64,000 nucleotides of DNA from Siphonodentalium dalli (GCA_032622095.1 CP136061.1:252413582-252477581); one strand, 5' to 3'. Shown: positions 45,405 through 48,855, counted from the stretch's first letter. A program made the numbers and translations. The notes: a model not told the origin generated them from the letters alone.

Positions 45405-47842
45405 TTAGGCCAATGCATTCTCTTATATATGCGAGGCGACCTATGGTCGACTCGCATATATAAGAGAATGCATTGGCACAGGGTATATGGGTTGATACAA
45501 AAATCGGCCTGGCACTCAAAGGGTTATACAAGCTGTTGGGACATATACATGTACATACTGTAATATGAGAGAGAAGTCACTTCTCCCAGGGACAAAAATA
45601 GGGAAAAGTGGCACATTTATAGGGAGAAAATGTCTCCCAAGTCGCCCTTTAACCCTTTACCCAACAAACCGGCCAAAACCGGCCAAATAAAGCTTCAACA
45701 GCCTAAAATATCTTCGGTCTGTCTCAATAGAACCATACAAATATGGATATCATTGGAACCGGCTCCTTGACCACATTATGATAATTACAGTTATGCCCTG
45801 TGCCAATGCATTGTCTTATATATGCGAGTCGACCATATGTCGCCTCGCATATATAAGAGAATGCATTGGCCTAAAACATTCTTTAACAATTTTATAATTT
45901 TTATATGTGTTAAGCCAATGCATTCTCTTATATATGCGAGGCGACCTATGGTTGACTCGCATATATAAGAGAATGCATTGGCACAGGGCCCTTCTGTTGG
46001 GTAAACGGTTAGGCTGGTCCCTGTCTCCCAAGTCGCCCTTTAGGCTGGTCCCTGTCTCCCAAGTCGCCCTCTAGGCTGGTCCCTGTCTCCCAAGTCGCCC
46101 TTTAGGCTGGTCCCTGTCTCCCAAGTCGCCCTCTAGGCTGGTCCCTGTCTCCCAAGTCACCCTCTAGGCTGGTCCCTGTCTCCCAAGTCGCCCTCTAGGC
46201 TGGTCCCTGTCTCCCAAGTCGCCCTCTAGGCTGGTCCCTGATGGCTATTGATGTTGATTAGGTCTGCAATGATGCGGAACTTCATGACGCAATGTGCATC
46301 GTGATTTTATGTTGCGATGCACATTTCGATACATAATTGCTAGTTGCCACTACGCATTAATTCAGCCTTTTTTGCAGGAATAAATTTGCTCACTGCCCAC
46401 ATGTAACTTCAACCTGATTCCTGTAATTATGAAGGAGAGAGGACTTATAATTACAGTAATGCCCTAATTAATTGACTCCTTAACCACTTCAGAATTATGG
46501 GTAACTTTTCAGGATTTAGTCGGAAATATGGCTTGTTGCCATTCATCGGAAAGCTCTCAATAAGAGCTTTCCGATGAATGCCAACAAGCCATATTTCCGA
46601 CTAAATCCTGAAAAATTATCCATAATTCTGCTGTGGTTAAGGAGTCGATTACTTAGGTCATTACTGCAGGAAGGGTAAATTTATCAACTTTATCTTTCTC
46701 ATTGATGAAGTTGATATGTCACTCTGGAAATAAATGTTGAGAAACTGAATACTTGGTTGTTGTAAAATAGCATTCGATGAGCTTTGATGGGATGCATAGC
46801 AAAAATTACAATGCATTGAAATGGTGATGAATCAGTGCAGCCCTAAATGTTTTTATGCCACGTCTAAATCACCTCAACTTTATAATGTGTTCTATCTTAC
46901 AGATTGTAATGCATCTTGAGAACAATGTTGGCGTTAACGTGACACGCCTTAACCTCAACTTCCTTTTTTGCCCGTACAATTTTATAATTTTTAATGTGTT
47001 AAGCCAATGCATTCTCTTATATATGCGAGGCGACCTATGGTCGACTCGCATATATAAGAGAATGCATTGGCACAGGGCCCTTCTGTTGGGTAAAGGGTTA
47101 ACCTCAATAAGATGAAGTACAGATGCGATGCACATCAACTTCATAATGTGTTCTATCTTCCAGATTGTAAAGCATCTTGAGAACAATGCTGGCATTGCCG
47201 TGACACGCCTTAACCTCAATAAGATGAAGTAACAATATAATGTGTTCTATCTTACAGATTGTAAAGCATCTTGAGAACAATGTTGGCGTTGCCGTGACAA
47301 CCCTTAACCTCAATAAGATTAAATACAGCCTTGAGATGTGGTCATCAAAAATGTCAAACGGAGACTTTTCATTCTGTCAGCTAATGGCGAACAAAGTCGG
47401 AAAAGTCAATGTCTTCAAGGAGCTAATTAAACGCGTGTTCGGAAAGTCCAACCACACCGTTCCAGCACTAGCTTTGGGATGCTTCGAGAAATTGGAGCAC
47501 TTGCTGAAAAGGCATAATGAAATTTTCGACAGCGTGTTTGTGAAGCACGAAAAAGAAATGCAGCAGTTGCTAGGCGACAATGGGATCCTTTTATATCCAT
47601 CTCATCCACGTTTAGCTCCATACCATAATGAGCCCCTGTTTAGACCGTTCAATTTTGCCTACACAGCGGCATTTAATATACTTGGCTTTCCTGTAACTCA
47701 GTGCCCTTTGGGATTGAGCAACGAAGGTTTGCCTTTAGGTATACAAATTGTTAGTTCCATGAACAATGACAAGTTGACAATCGCAGTAGCACAAGAGCTT
47801 GAACAAGCATTTGGCGGCTGGGTTTCACCTAGTTCTCTATGA
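8684..47842 (+). CDS. FAAH2: FAAH2-like fatty-acid amide hydrolase gene, seven coding exons, complete
   Basis: Joining 8684-8866, 11222-11441, 21924-22133, 23199-23318, 33194-33351, 41650-41748 and 47258-47842 gives 1,572 coding bases plus a stop, or 524 residues; human FAAH2 is about 532. Every junction is GT/AG and the reading frame is kept. The amidase-signature core is clear: catalytic Lys128 in PMSVKEAF, cis-Ser203 in GGSSGGEG, nucleophile Ser227 in GSDIGGSIR. The 75- and 24-residue spacings equal those of FAAH2. Known family function is hydrolysis of fatty-acid primary amides and N-acylethanolamines such as anandamide and oleamide at membranes or lipid droplets. The hydrophobic N-terminus fits a membrane-anchored enzyme. 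FAAH2-type rather than FAAH1-type is judged from overall length and motifs such as [10 protein letters not shown]. Introns are full of repeats, and three exon borders are partially duplicated. Substrate preference is inferred from the family only. Confidence 0.93.
8867..11221. other. FAAH2 intron 1: dispersed repeat fragments
   Basis: Contains the related fragment at 9215-9480 (GTCCATCTGTTCC region), and an element at about 9935-10480 with GTCTGTCCATCTGTCTGTCC, GGTACCCTGGCGGAGG and the GC-rich tail AGGGGCCAAAGGCCCCTAA. It also holds poly-C and poly-G runs near 10731 and 11013-11034. No exon or RNA gene was seen. Confidence 0.5.
11222..11441 (+). CDS. FAAH2: FAAH2-like exon 2 (residues 62-135), carries catalytic lysine
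   Basis: The acceptor is TTGTAG at 11221 and the donor is GGTATGATG with GT at 11442; the exon ends in phase 1. It encodes the FAAH2-typical stretch [20 protein letters not shown], then [12 protein letters not shown], where Lys128 is the predicted catalytic base. The 3' 24 bases and donor lie inside a 53-bp segment (11418-11470) that is repeated at 11864-11916, on the far side of a MITE, with one mismatch. The upstream copy is taken as the real exon end because it is continuous with the coding sequence. Confidence 0.92.
11418..11470 (+). repeat. 53-bp segment spanning exon 2 donor, left copy
   Basis: It runs from TTAAAGAAGCCTTTCAAG through the exon 2 donor to TTTTGTTTTA. The same 53 bases recur at 11864-11916 with one mismatch (CAAG to CAGG). 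A MITE lies exactly between the copies. Both ends of the segment are TTA, the target triplet of this MITE family. Confidence 0.9.
11471..11863. mobile_element. MITE-A copy 1 (ACCCTTTACCC ends, two hairpins)
   Basis: Ends are ACCCTTTACCCAACA and TGTTGGGTAAAGGGT, flanked by TTA. It carries two copies of a roughly 69-bp hairpin module with the arm CCAATGCATTCTCTTATATA, the two copies inverted relative to each other. The right side contains GGCCGGTTTTGGCCGGTTTG. The 3-bp TTA flank suggests a PIF/Harbinger-type MITE; TA (mariner-type) is not excluded. It sits in FAAH2 intron 2, 30 bases after the donor. Confidence 0.88.
11864..11916 (+). repeat. 53-bp segment spanning exon 2 donor, right copy
   Basis: Direct duplicate of 11418-11470 beginning immediately at the right end of the MITE. 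It still contains GGTATGATG and so is a second potential 5' splice site; its use would force most of the MITE into the transcript. Confidence 0.9.
12040..12545 (+). mobile_element. CR1/L2-like LINE 3' end (truncated)
   Basis: Translation shows the C-terminal tail of a CR1/L2-type reverse transcriptase [23 protein letters not shown], then [13 protein letters not shown] and [14 protein letters not shown], then (in another frame) a [15 protein letters not shown]-like ending. This LRSAD--LL-VPK--L--YG pattern is the usual end of these ORF2 proteins. The 3' tail is GGGATAAGGCGCTTTAAAAA and an ATT repeat. It is 5' truncated and frameshifted. Confidence 0.75.
12546..13466. other. AT-rich intron sequence, nothing recognised
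   Basis: Includes an A run at about 12972-12989 and short open frames only. No repeat family was recognised. Confidence 0.4.
13490..14034. repeat. 87-bp minisatellite, about six copies
   Basis: The unit contains ATAGCGGAACGGAACATTTT, TGGACCATCTGGTAGTTCC and GTTTGTCTATAAACAAATGG, recurring every 87 bases from about 13497 to 14030. Because 87 is divisible by three, reading frames of 180-198 codons stay open on both strands. The frames consist only of the repeat, so they are not called as genes. TTTGTCTATAAACAAA is itself palindromic. Confidence 0.92.
14400..14525. repeat. Fragment of the retroelement found inverted at 19.6-19.9 kb
   Basis: GGAAAGCCCTTCACTGAAC and AGGAGGGTTAAAATTTATTG followed by CACATCTGTGCTTGGATCAG match, in reverse complement, segments at 19615-19645 and 19815-19900. 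Surrounding 14041-14400 and 14526-14870 show no other recognisable feature. Confidence 0.7.
14874..15651 (-). pseudogene. Decayed LINE ORF1-like protein (coiled coil plus RRM-like domain)
   Basis: Reading on the minus strand from an ATG at 15651 gives a charged N-terminus ([12 protein letters not shown]), then after stops and frameshifts a coiled-coil-like stretch ([18 protein letters not shown]). An intact 140-residue piece follows (14874-15296) with [25 protein letters not shown] and a [16 protein letters not shown]-type end. This order resembles ORF1 RNA-binding proteins of L1-type LINEs in marine invertebrates. The frame is broken at least twice, at about 15495-15545 and near 15300. Assignment is by remembered pattern; the reverse transcriptase half is not present nearby. 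Confidence 0.65.
16021..16345. repeat. Short repeat block, two to three copies
   Basis: ACTGCCAATATAATTTCCAA at 16101 and 16260, and CAAATGATTATCTGGCAAAT at 16165 and 16326, repeat with a period of about 160 bases. A degenerate third unit starts near 16021. Open frames on both strands here are by-products of the repeats. The neighbouring 15652-16020 shows nothing recognised. Confidence 0.7.
16518..16697. mobile_element. Fold-back MITE-D copy 1 (CAGTAATGCCC palindrome)
   Basis: Almost entirely palindromic: CAGTAATGCCCTAAGTAATT at the left matches the inverted right end AGGGCATTGCTG, flanked by TA on both sides. Arms include ACCACAG, ATATGGCTTGTTGCCATTCA and GGAAAGCTCTC around a very short loop. 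TA target and CAGT start suggest a Tc1/mariner-type MITE. Confidence 0.9.
16757..17166 (+). mobile_element. tRNA-derived SINE with (ATT)n tail
   Basis: The head TGGTCCAGTGGTTAGCATG resembles a tRNA A box and TTTCAAAACCCACGCC a B box. The central body contains CCCTTGAGCAAGG, and the 3' end is ATCGCTATATAAAACTGG followed by ATT repeats. This order (tRNA-like head, body, LINE-like tail) defines a SINE. Its tail resembles that of the LINE fragment ending at 12545. Pol III transcription is inferred from the boxes. Confidence 0.82.
17167..18300. other. Intron 2 sequence with an unrecognised 138-codon frame
   Basis: A + strand open frame at 17670-18086 has low-complexity Ser/Pro/Thr-rich content (for example [17 protein letters not shown] is nearly its style) and no domain I recognise. 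It may belong to the retroelement remnant that follows. No splice or start evidence supports it as a gene. Confidence 0.3.
18352..19330 (+). pseudogene. GC-rich decayed retroelement coding remnant (gag-like?)
   Basis: This stretch is much richer in G+C than its surroundings. It contains a 177-codon frame with [18 protein letters not shown] and [16 protein letters not shown], then in another frame [20 protein letters not shown], so a frameshift is likely. ACCGGTTCGGGCCCCCC is duplicated at 18387 and 18427. A diverged copy of 18515-18630 follows at 19207-19320. The proline/glycine-rich composition suggests ORF1 of a DIRS-like or LTR element, but no reverse transcriptase is present and the identity is a guess. 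Confidence 0.4.
19643..19984. repeat. Inverted repeat arms of a retroelement end
   Basis: Arm 19643-19701 (ending CCTTAAGGGAAGCCCAAAAC then TGAACTA) is the reverse complement, with some mismatches, of 19926-19984 (TAGTTCAG then TTTGGGCTTCCCTTAAGG). The 225-base spacer includes a segment found also at 14449-14525. Inverted ends of this kind occur in DIRS-like elements, but this is only suggestive. Confidence 0.75.
20168..20408 (+). promoter_or_regulatory. Promoter-like CCAAT and TATA boxes with a broken short frame
   Basis: ACCAATCAAAT at about 20168 and GTATATAAGG at 20199 are spaced like a CCAAT box and TATA box. An ATG at 20361 opens a frame ([15 protein letters not shown]) closed after 15 codons at 20408. 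This fits the 5' end of a decayed retroelement in + orientation. It is unlikely to be a FAAH2 promoter because it sits inside intron 2. From 20480 to 21290 nothing else was recognised. Confidence 0.35.
21297..21542. mobile_element. MITE-B copy 1 (ACCCTTTGAGTGCC ends, poly-A core, one hairpin)
   Basis: Ends ACCCTTTGAGTGCCAGG and TGGCACTCAAAGGG are flanked by TTA. It has internal GGGCCGAT-ATCGGCCC inverted repeats, an A run of about 34, then the hairpin module with arm CCAATGCATTCTCTTATATA identical to that of MITE-A. Same TTA target, different outer termini. Confidence 0.88.
21702..21896. mobile_element. Fold-back MITE-D copy 2
   Basis: CAGTAATGCCCTAAATAATC and ATATGGCTCGGTGAGAGC match the other MITE-D copies. 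One arm has lost about 20 bases near the tip and the right end has diverged (ATTACGTGTACTG). It ends 28 bases before the exon 3 acceptor of FAAH2. Confidence 0.85.
21924..22133 (+). CDS. FAAH2: FAAH2-like exon 3 (residues 135-205), carries cis-serine motif
   Basis: The acceptor is TTTTTTCAG at 21923 and the first donor is TCAG/GTAACT with GT at 22134. The exon encodes [13 protein letters not shown], a FAAH2-like [15 protein letters not shown] and the start of the GGSSGG motif, with Ser203 as the predicted bridging serine of the triad. The last 66 bases are tandemly repeated directly downstream, and each repeat carries its own GTAAC donor. The next donor (22200) is in frame and would add 22 residues. 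I chose the first donor because it joins exon 4 to give the canonical family spacing to Ser227. Confidence 0.92.
22068..22433 (+). repeat. Tandem copies of exon 3 3' end and donor site
   Basis: The unit is about 66 bases, from GTAACTATAACTATGG to GGAGGAAGCTCAG, and begins at about 22068, 22134, 22200, 22271, 22340 and 22406 (the last copy is partial). The first unit is coding exon 3. The second has no stop and is identical over almost its entire length. From the third on, base changes create TAA stops and small indels. Each junction keeps CAG/GTAAC, so the array presents up to five possible 5' splice sites. Confidence 0.93.
22678..22790. mobile_element. Fold-back element E, short form
   Basis: Palindrome with ATGAGGTCCCCAGAGGGTG on the left and CACCCTCTGGGAACCTC on the right, centred near GCTATC-GGGCTAGC. 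It is preceded by TCCAAGTTGAGCTACAGTG, a stretch also found just before exon 5 at 33147. The following 22800-23190 resembles diverged monomers of the 162-bp satellite (AAGATGGCTGCTG). Confidence 0.8.
23199..23318 (+). CDS. FAAH2: FAAH2-like exon 4 (residues 205-245), carries nucleophile serine
   Basis: The acceptor is AATTTCAG at 23198 and the donor is CGAG/GTTAGT with GT at 23319. The exon encodes [20 protein letters not shown] followed by [16 protein letters not shown]. Ser227 in DIGGSIR is the acyl-enzyme nucleophile of amidase-signature enzymes, by family knowledge. Phases 1 and 1 at its ends match exons 3 and 5. It is flanked upstream by decayed repeat sequence and downstream by an MITE-like element at 23536. 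Confidence 0.94.
23536..24110. mobile_element. MITE-like element with GGGGTACTGTAC ends
   Basis: Left AAAGGGGTACTGTAC and right GTACAGTACCCCTTT are inverted and lie about 575 bases apart in intron 4. A similar end (TGTACAGTACCCCTTTAAAG) occurs alone at about 59734. No coding frame. The target duplication is unclear. Confidence 0.6.
24430..29320. repeat. 4.9-kb minisatellite with hypervariable poly-G tract, about 90 units
   Basis: Each unit has a fixed 43-base part (GAGAAGATATCTCCCTGGTC, then ATCCTCTAGGC, then TGGTCATACAT or GGGTCATACAT) followed by a run of about 6 to 17 G. Alternatives A/G in GTC[A/G]TCC and T/G in GGC[T/G]GGTC recur irregularly. The start is embedded in AAAATAGGGAAAAGTGGCA and the end in TAGGCTGGTCCCTG, both also present around the array at 45.6-46.2 kb. 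Both strands have many 60-190 codon frames made only of repeats ([16 protein letters not shown] and the like), which are not genes. GATATC is a palindrome within every unit. Confidence 0.97.
29440..29525 (+). repeat. GT-rich low-complexity tract
   Basis: Irregular GTGTGCGTGTGTGCATGTGT sequence following TTTGTCGTCCGTCGTCCG. It is the start of a dispersed element (TTTAGCTCAACTTTACTTTG) that leads into the 162-bp satellite. Confidence 0.8.
29530..33060. repeat. 3.5-kb satellite, about 162-bp monomers with higher-order blocks
   Basis: Monomers contain GGCTACAGGTCGTACCTTTA, CATGTAGATGGGAACGAGTC and AACATGGCCGCCAGCAGCC, with about 21-22 copies. The variant CAGCGGCCATCTTGGATTTC recurs near 30775, 31424, 31911 and 32558, that is after about 649, 487 and 647 bases, so blocks of four and three monomers alternate. 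Block 30781-31420 is almost identical to 31912-32560. A single diverged unit lies at 53520-53830. Confidence 0.93.
33194..33351 (+). CDS. FAAH2: FAAH2-like exon 5 (residues 245-297)
   Basis: The acceptor is TTATTTTCAG at 33193 and the donor is GAG/GTATGT with GT at 33352. It encodes [13 protein letters not shown], then [19 protein letters not shown], the conserved middle of FAAH2 enzymes where the GPM-RYAEDL motif is typical. The 3.5-kb satellite ends about 130 bases upstream. A long-TIR transposon inserted only four bases into the following intron; its apparent target duplication GTCTGAACACTA overlaps the donor region, but the GTATGT consensus is intact. Confidence 0.93.
33368..34448. mobile_element. 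Long-TIR (Mutator-like?) element interrupted by the hAT element
   Basis: Inverted repeats of about 65 bases: CATACCATGAATCTCTACTC at 33939 and GCAGAGATTCATGGCATGAT at 34425, extending inward to CCACCAGTACAAAAC and GTTTTGTACTGGTGG. After removing the nested hAT element, the termini are flanked by GTCTGAACACTA (33356-33367 and 34449-34460). A target duplication of about 11 bases plus long inverted repeats suggests a Mutator-like MITE. The left insertion point is inside the intron 5 donor region of FAAH2. Confidence 0.8.
33372..33932. mobile_element. hAT-type non-autonomous element with 8-bp duplication
   Basis: Left end CAGGGTCCGCGCTG and right end CAGCGCGAACCCTG are inverted repeats, flanked by the exact 8-bp direct repeat ACTAGATC at 33364-33371 and 33933-33940. 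Eight-base target duplications and CAGGG-type ends are hallmarks of hAT elements. Internal text has repeated TTGCCAAATGAAAATATT. No transposase frame; it inserted into the left terminus of a larger element. Confidence 0.92.
34565..35165. mobile_element. Dispersed non-coding element with CCCCCCGCAACGAAG start
   Basis: Starts TATACCCCCCGCAACGAAG, followed by GGGGGGGGTATACTGG and CCGTCCGTCCGTGG, and ends near TCCCATTGGGACAGTCACAC. It has internal imperfect repeats of TGGGAACCTGTGCACCTGC. This kind of element is widespread in marine invertebrates, from memory. No coding capacity. Confidence 0.6.
35564..36125. mobile_element. Fold-back element E, long composite form
   Basis: Starts CAAGCCTTGAAAGAGTGTGT; it has two hairpins (GGTGAATTTAG and CACCATCTGGGGACC arms at about 35600-35690 and 36010-36100). 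The linker includes ATAAAATGCATAATTGAGGT. It ends GACCTCATTCTGCAAATG near 36110. Confidence 0.85.
36303..38520. repeat. Segmental duplication, copy 1
   Basis: From TTTTAGCTCACCTGAGACAA to about AATGGGGGGGAGGTATATAT the sequence is largely alignable to 60087-62140 in the same orientation. It contains a CCGTCCGT-type element, AT-rich sequence (GACAGGATTACTCAAACATT) and two E-type fold-backs. Copy 1 has an extra internal duplication of about 120 bases (38053-38172 and 38173-38292). More diverged similarity continues to about 40200 and 63390. Confidence 0.9.
38540..38965. mobile_element. Fold-back element E, long form
   Basis: ATTTGCAGAATGAGGTCCCC at 38559 and GGGGACCTCATTCTGCAAAT at about 38924 are inverted ends. 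The linker has AGTTTCTATATCCCCTAATT, as in other long E copies. Confidence 0.85.
38985..40060. mobile_element. Copies of the TCAGATTTGTTCAAATGAGG repeat family
   Basis: Reiterated text such as CATATTTGGTGTGGATGTTC, CATTCAGATTTGTTCAAATG and CAGGGCCATAACTCTTTCC, with CGTCCGTCCATCGTCTGTCC at 39569. The family is the same as at 36310-36850, 60090-60600 and 62170-62470. No protein; translated frames are repeat shadows. Confidence 0.7.
40258..40410. mobile_element. Fold-back element E, complete short form
   Basis: A palindrome of about 150 bases from CAAGCCTTGAAATAGGGTGT to CACACTATTTCAAGGCTTG, with arms GAATGAGGTCCCCAGAGGG and CCCTATGGGAACCTCATTC around a small loop (GCTACCCCGCATAGCGGGCTAGC). It is the cleanest complete copy in the window. 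Confidence 0.92.
40592..40720. repeat. 27-bp tandem repeat, about five copies
   Basis: GAGAGGTAAATGATGGTTCA is repeated, mostly followed by TTCCAAA; one unit lacks the TTCCAAA linker part. Nearby 40430-40980 belongs to a dispersed element ending CTAGCAATGCTCTTG. Confidence 0.85.
41149..41615. repeat. About 16-bp tandem array with longer periodicity
   Basis: The unit resembles GGGGATACTTTGTGCG with variants GGAGGATAATTTGTGCG and GGATACTCTGTGTGGA, for about 29 units. A higher period of about 112 bases is visible because TTTGTCCACAGGATACTCTG at 41384 recurs as TTTGTCCACAGCATACTCTG near 41496. Frames of up to 201 codons on both strands are by-products. It ends about 35 bases before the exon 6 acceptor. 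Confidence 0.92.
41650..41748 (+). CDS. FAAH2: FAAH2-like exon 6 (residues 298-330)
   Basis: A 99-base, phase-0 exon with acceptor CTCATTCAG at 41649 and donor AAAG/GTTAGT with GT at 41749. It encodes [20 protein letters not shown], matching the FAAH2 segment with the M-E-DGGS motif. The acceptor lies about 30 bases after a roughly 16-bp tandem array (41149-41615), so the polypyrimidine context is short. A fold-back repeat starts 12 bases after the donor. Confidence 0.92.
41762..43320. mobile_element. Fold-back element E split by a nested transposon
   Basis: The left part 41762-41877 (CCTTGAAATAGTGTGTCTGT to ATTAGTCACCTCGATTA) and right part 43172-43320 (TTATGCATTTTATCTTTTGC to GAATTTAGTGATGCTAGCC) are halves of one E-type repeat. 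Intact copies elsewhere (for example 54398) read CACCTCGATTATGAATTTTA without interruption. Confidence 0.88.
41878..43171. mobile_element. Nested 1.3-kb non-autonomous DNA transposon (GGCCAAAAAAA ends)
   Basis: Ends GGCCAAAAAAAAAAGACCTG and AACACAGGTATATATTTTTT with TGGCC are inverted; inner TIR bases TGTTTCCGGTGAC pair with GTCACCAGAAACA. The flanks are TTA on both sides, and the uninterrupted host repeat has a single TTA, so the duplication is demonstrated by an empty-site paralogue. The 3-bp TTA fits PIF/Harbinger. The longest interior frame is 62 codons, so no transposase is encoded. Confidence 0.9.
43619..43831. mobile_element. Fold-back MITE-D copy 3
   Basis: CAGTAATGCCCTACGTAATA to TTTAGGGCATTACT with the usual arms (ATATGGCTTGTTGCCATTCA and the inverse). 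It is TA-flanked on the left; the right end reads ACTTTA instead of ACTGTA. Confidence 0.9.
43832..44625. other. Intron 6 sequence, nothing recognised
   Basis: Two similar stretches (43975-44050 and 44505-44570) share TTTGAAGATGTT, suggesting an old repeat. A 126-codon frame at 44350-44730 runs into an E-type element and shows no domain. Confidence 0.35.
44627..45092. mobile_element. Fold-back element E, complete long form
   Basis: Ends CAAGCCTGAGTTTAGTGAGC and ACACTAAACTCAGGCTTG match each other but differ from other copies. It contains two terminal hairpins and a linker (TTGGGGATATAGAGAAACTA). Confidence 0.9.
45266..45523. mobile_element. MITE-B copy 2
   Basis: ACCCTTTGAGTGCCAGG to TGGCACTCAAAGGG with TTA flanks; A run of about 39 at 45364 and one hairpin module at about 45409-45478. 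Nearly identical to the copy at 21297. Confidence 0.9.
45652..46008. mobile_element. MITE-A copy 2, inserted in a minisatellite unit
   Basis: ACCCTTTACCCAACA to TGTTGGGTAAACGG with TTA on both sides. Neighbouring units show the empty site CGCCCTTTAGGCTGG, confirming a TTA duplication. It has two hairpin modules at about 45803-45872 and 45914-45983. Confidence 0.93.
46454..46666. mobile_element. Fold-back MITE-D copy 4
   Basis: CAGTAATGCCCTAATTAATT to TTAGGTCATTACTG; the arms pair over nearly the full length with loop AATAAGA. The left flank is TA; the right flank is CA. Confidence 0.9.
46903..47230 (+). repeat. Two decayed upstream copies of exon 7 start with acceptors
   Basis: Copy 1 follows TTCTATCTTACAG at 46902 and reads ATTGTAATGCATCTTGAG until about 46962, where MITE sequence begins. 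Copy 2 follows TTCTATCTTCCAG at 47163 and runs to 47230, where the frame meets a stop (NLNKMK then stop). Both are near-identical to the real exon start at 47258. They are pseudo-exon fragments with plausible acceptors that could act as splice decoys. Confidence 0.9.
46975..47097. mobile_element. Truncated MITE-A inside exon 7 pseudo-copy 1
   Basis: Right half only: TTTATAATTTTTAATGTGTT, one hairpin module, then CTTCTGTTGGGTAAAGGG and TTA. The following TTAACCTCAATAAGATGAAG resumes the exon 7 copy, while TTAACCTCAA is also present on the left. Confidence 0.85.
47258..47842 (+). CDS. FAAH2: FAAH2-like terminal exon 7 (residues 331-524) with stop codon
   Basis: The acceptor is TCTATCTTACAG at 47257 and the stop TGA is at 47840-47842. 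It encodes [18 protein letters not shown], the C-terminal half of the amidase fold, and the conserved end [17 protein letters not shown] followed by [10 protein letters not shown]. The exon's first 50-70 bases and its acceptor occur twice more upstream (46903 and 47164) as decayed copies. The copy at 47258 is the only one that stays open to the stop. No AATAAA was seen in the first kilobase after the stop; a fold-back element starts about 45 bases downstream and probably forms part of the 3' UTR. Confidence 0.94.
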   Translation: MVKHLENNVGVAVTTLNLNKIKYSLEMWSSKMSNGDFSFCQLMANKVGKVNVFKELIKRVFGKSNHTVPALALGCFEKLEHLLKRHNEIFDSVFVKHEKEMQQLLGDNGILLYPSHPRLAPYHNEPLFRPFNFAYTAAFNILGFPVTQCPLGLSNEGLPLGIQIVSSMNNDKLTIAVAQELEQAFGGWVSPSSL

Positions 47843-47885
47843 TAACTAGATTTAGTGGTAACACATCGTGAGATTTATTTGCTCA

Positions 47886-48332
47886 GGCCTGAGAATAAGG
47901 TGCCTAACATTTGCAGAATGAGGTCCCCAGAGGGTGAATTTAGTGACGCTACCCCACATAGCAAATTCACCCTCTGGGGACCTCATTCTGCTTAGGCCTC
48001 ATCTTCTATGGTAAGTATCTTTATTATAAAATTAACATTTGATTTAGTTTCTATACAAACTTCTTCACGAAGATCTTTTTTAGTTTAGTTTCTCTATATC
48101 CCCAAATTGGCAGACGACACATTGTATAATCGAGGTTCCCAATGTGCGCTCATCACACTATTCACCATCTGGGAACTTCATTCTGAGTCTAGGTATCCCA
48201 TAGCAGATGAGGTCATGCACTATGAGGTCCCCCAGAGGGTGAATTTGGTGATGCTAGCCTGCCATTCGGGATAGTGTCACTAAATTCACCCTCTGGGGAC
48301 CTCATTATGCAAATGTCAGGCACCTTATTCTC
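47886..48332. mobile_element. Fold-back element E, long form, in the FAAH2 3' UTR region
   Basis: Starts GAGAATAAGGTGCCTAACAT 45 bases after the stop codon and ends GTCAGGCACCTTATTCTC, so again its ends match each other. It contains two hairpins with GAGGTCCCCAGAGGGTG. If the transcript extends past it, the 3' UTR would fold strongly. Confidence 0.9.
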
Positions 48333-48354
48333 TTATTTCCTTCTTCCAAGTCTG

Positions 48355-48780
48355 GAAATATTGTGTCTGTCTTTTGCAGAATGAGGTCCCCAGAGGGTGA
48401 ATATAGTGACGCTATCCCGCACGGTGGGCTAACATCATCAAATTCACCCTCTGGGGACCTCATTCTGCTTAATCCTCAACTGCTATATGAGACCTAGGAT
48501 CAGATTTAAGTTCTCTAGTTTAAGATGGTGATTTTCACCCATTAGTCACCTCAAATTATGCATTTTATCTTCTGCAAATTAAGGGATATAGAAAGTGAAC
48601 AGAAGGGAAAAGGTAAGTAAAAACCATGTTAATTTGAGACTATATATACTTCCCAGAAGATGATGCCTAAGCAGAATGAGCTCCCCAGAAGGTGAATTTG
48701 GTGATGCTACCCTGCTGTGTGGGATAGCGTTACTAAATTCACCCTCTGAGGACCTCATTCTGTAACTTTTAGACACACAT
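48355..48780. mobile_element. Fold-back element E, long form
   Basis: TTGCAGAATGAGGTCCCCAG at 48375 to GACCTCATTCTGTAACTTTT at about 48750, with the standard linker (GAAGATGATGCCTAAGCAGA). The left end GGAAATATTGTGTCTG and right end AGACACACATTGTG are looser matches. Confidence 0.85.
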
Positions 48781-48855
48781 TGTGATAATGATTTGCTTCT
48801 TCAATGTCTTCATCAACAATTCCCAAGTCTTGGATTGAAGTCCGAACATGCTTTA

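Larger units (their letters stand above)
45205..46247. repeat. Paralogue of the sequence containing the 24.4-kb array, with two MITEs and a 31-bp array
   Basis: CATTATAATGAGTAA at 45220 and ATAGGGAAAAGTGGCA at 45598 parallel 24247 and 24410. The tandem module here is 31 bases (CTGTCTCCCAAGTCGCCCTC then TAGGCTGGTCC), with about seven units from 46011 to 46247 and one unit left of the inserted MITE-A. The shared core TCTAGGCTGGTC links it to the 4.9-kb array. MITE-B (45266) and MITE-A (45652) are inserted in this host element. Confidence 0.85.

Noticed and set aside
47104-47621. Minus-strand frames across exon 7 and its copies
   Set aside because: Antisense shadows of the FAAH2 terminal exon and of the MITE hairpin.
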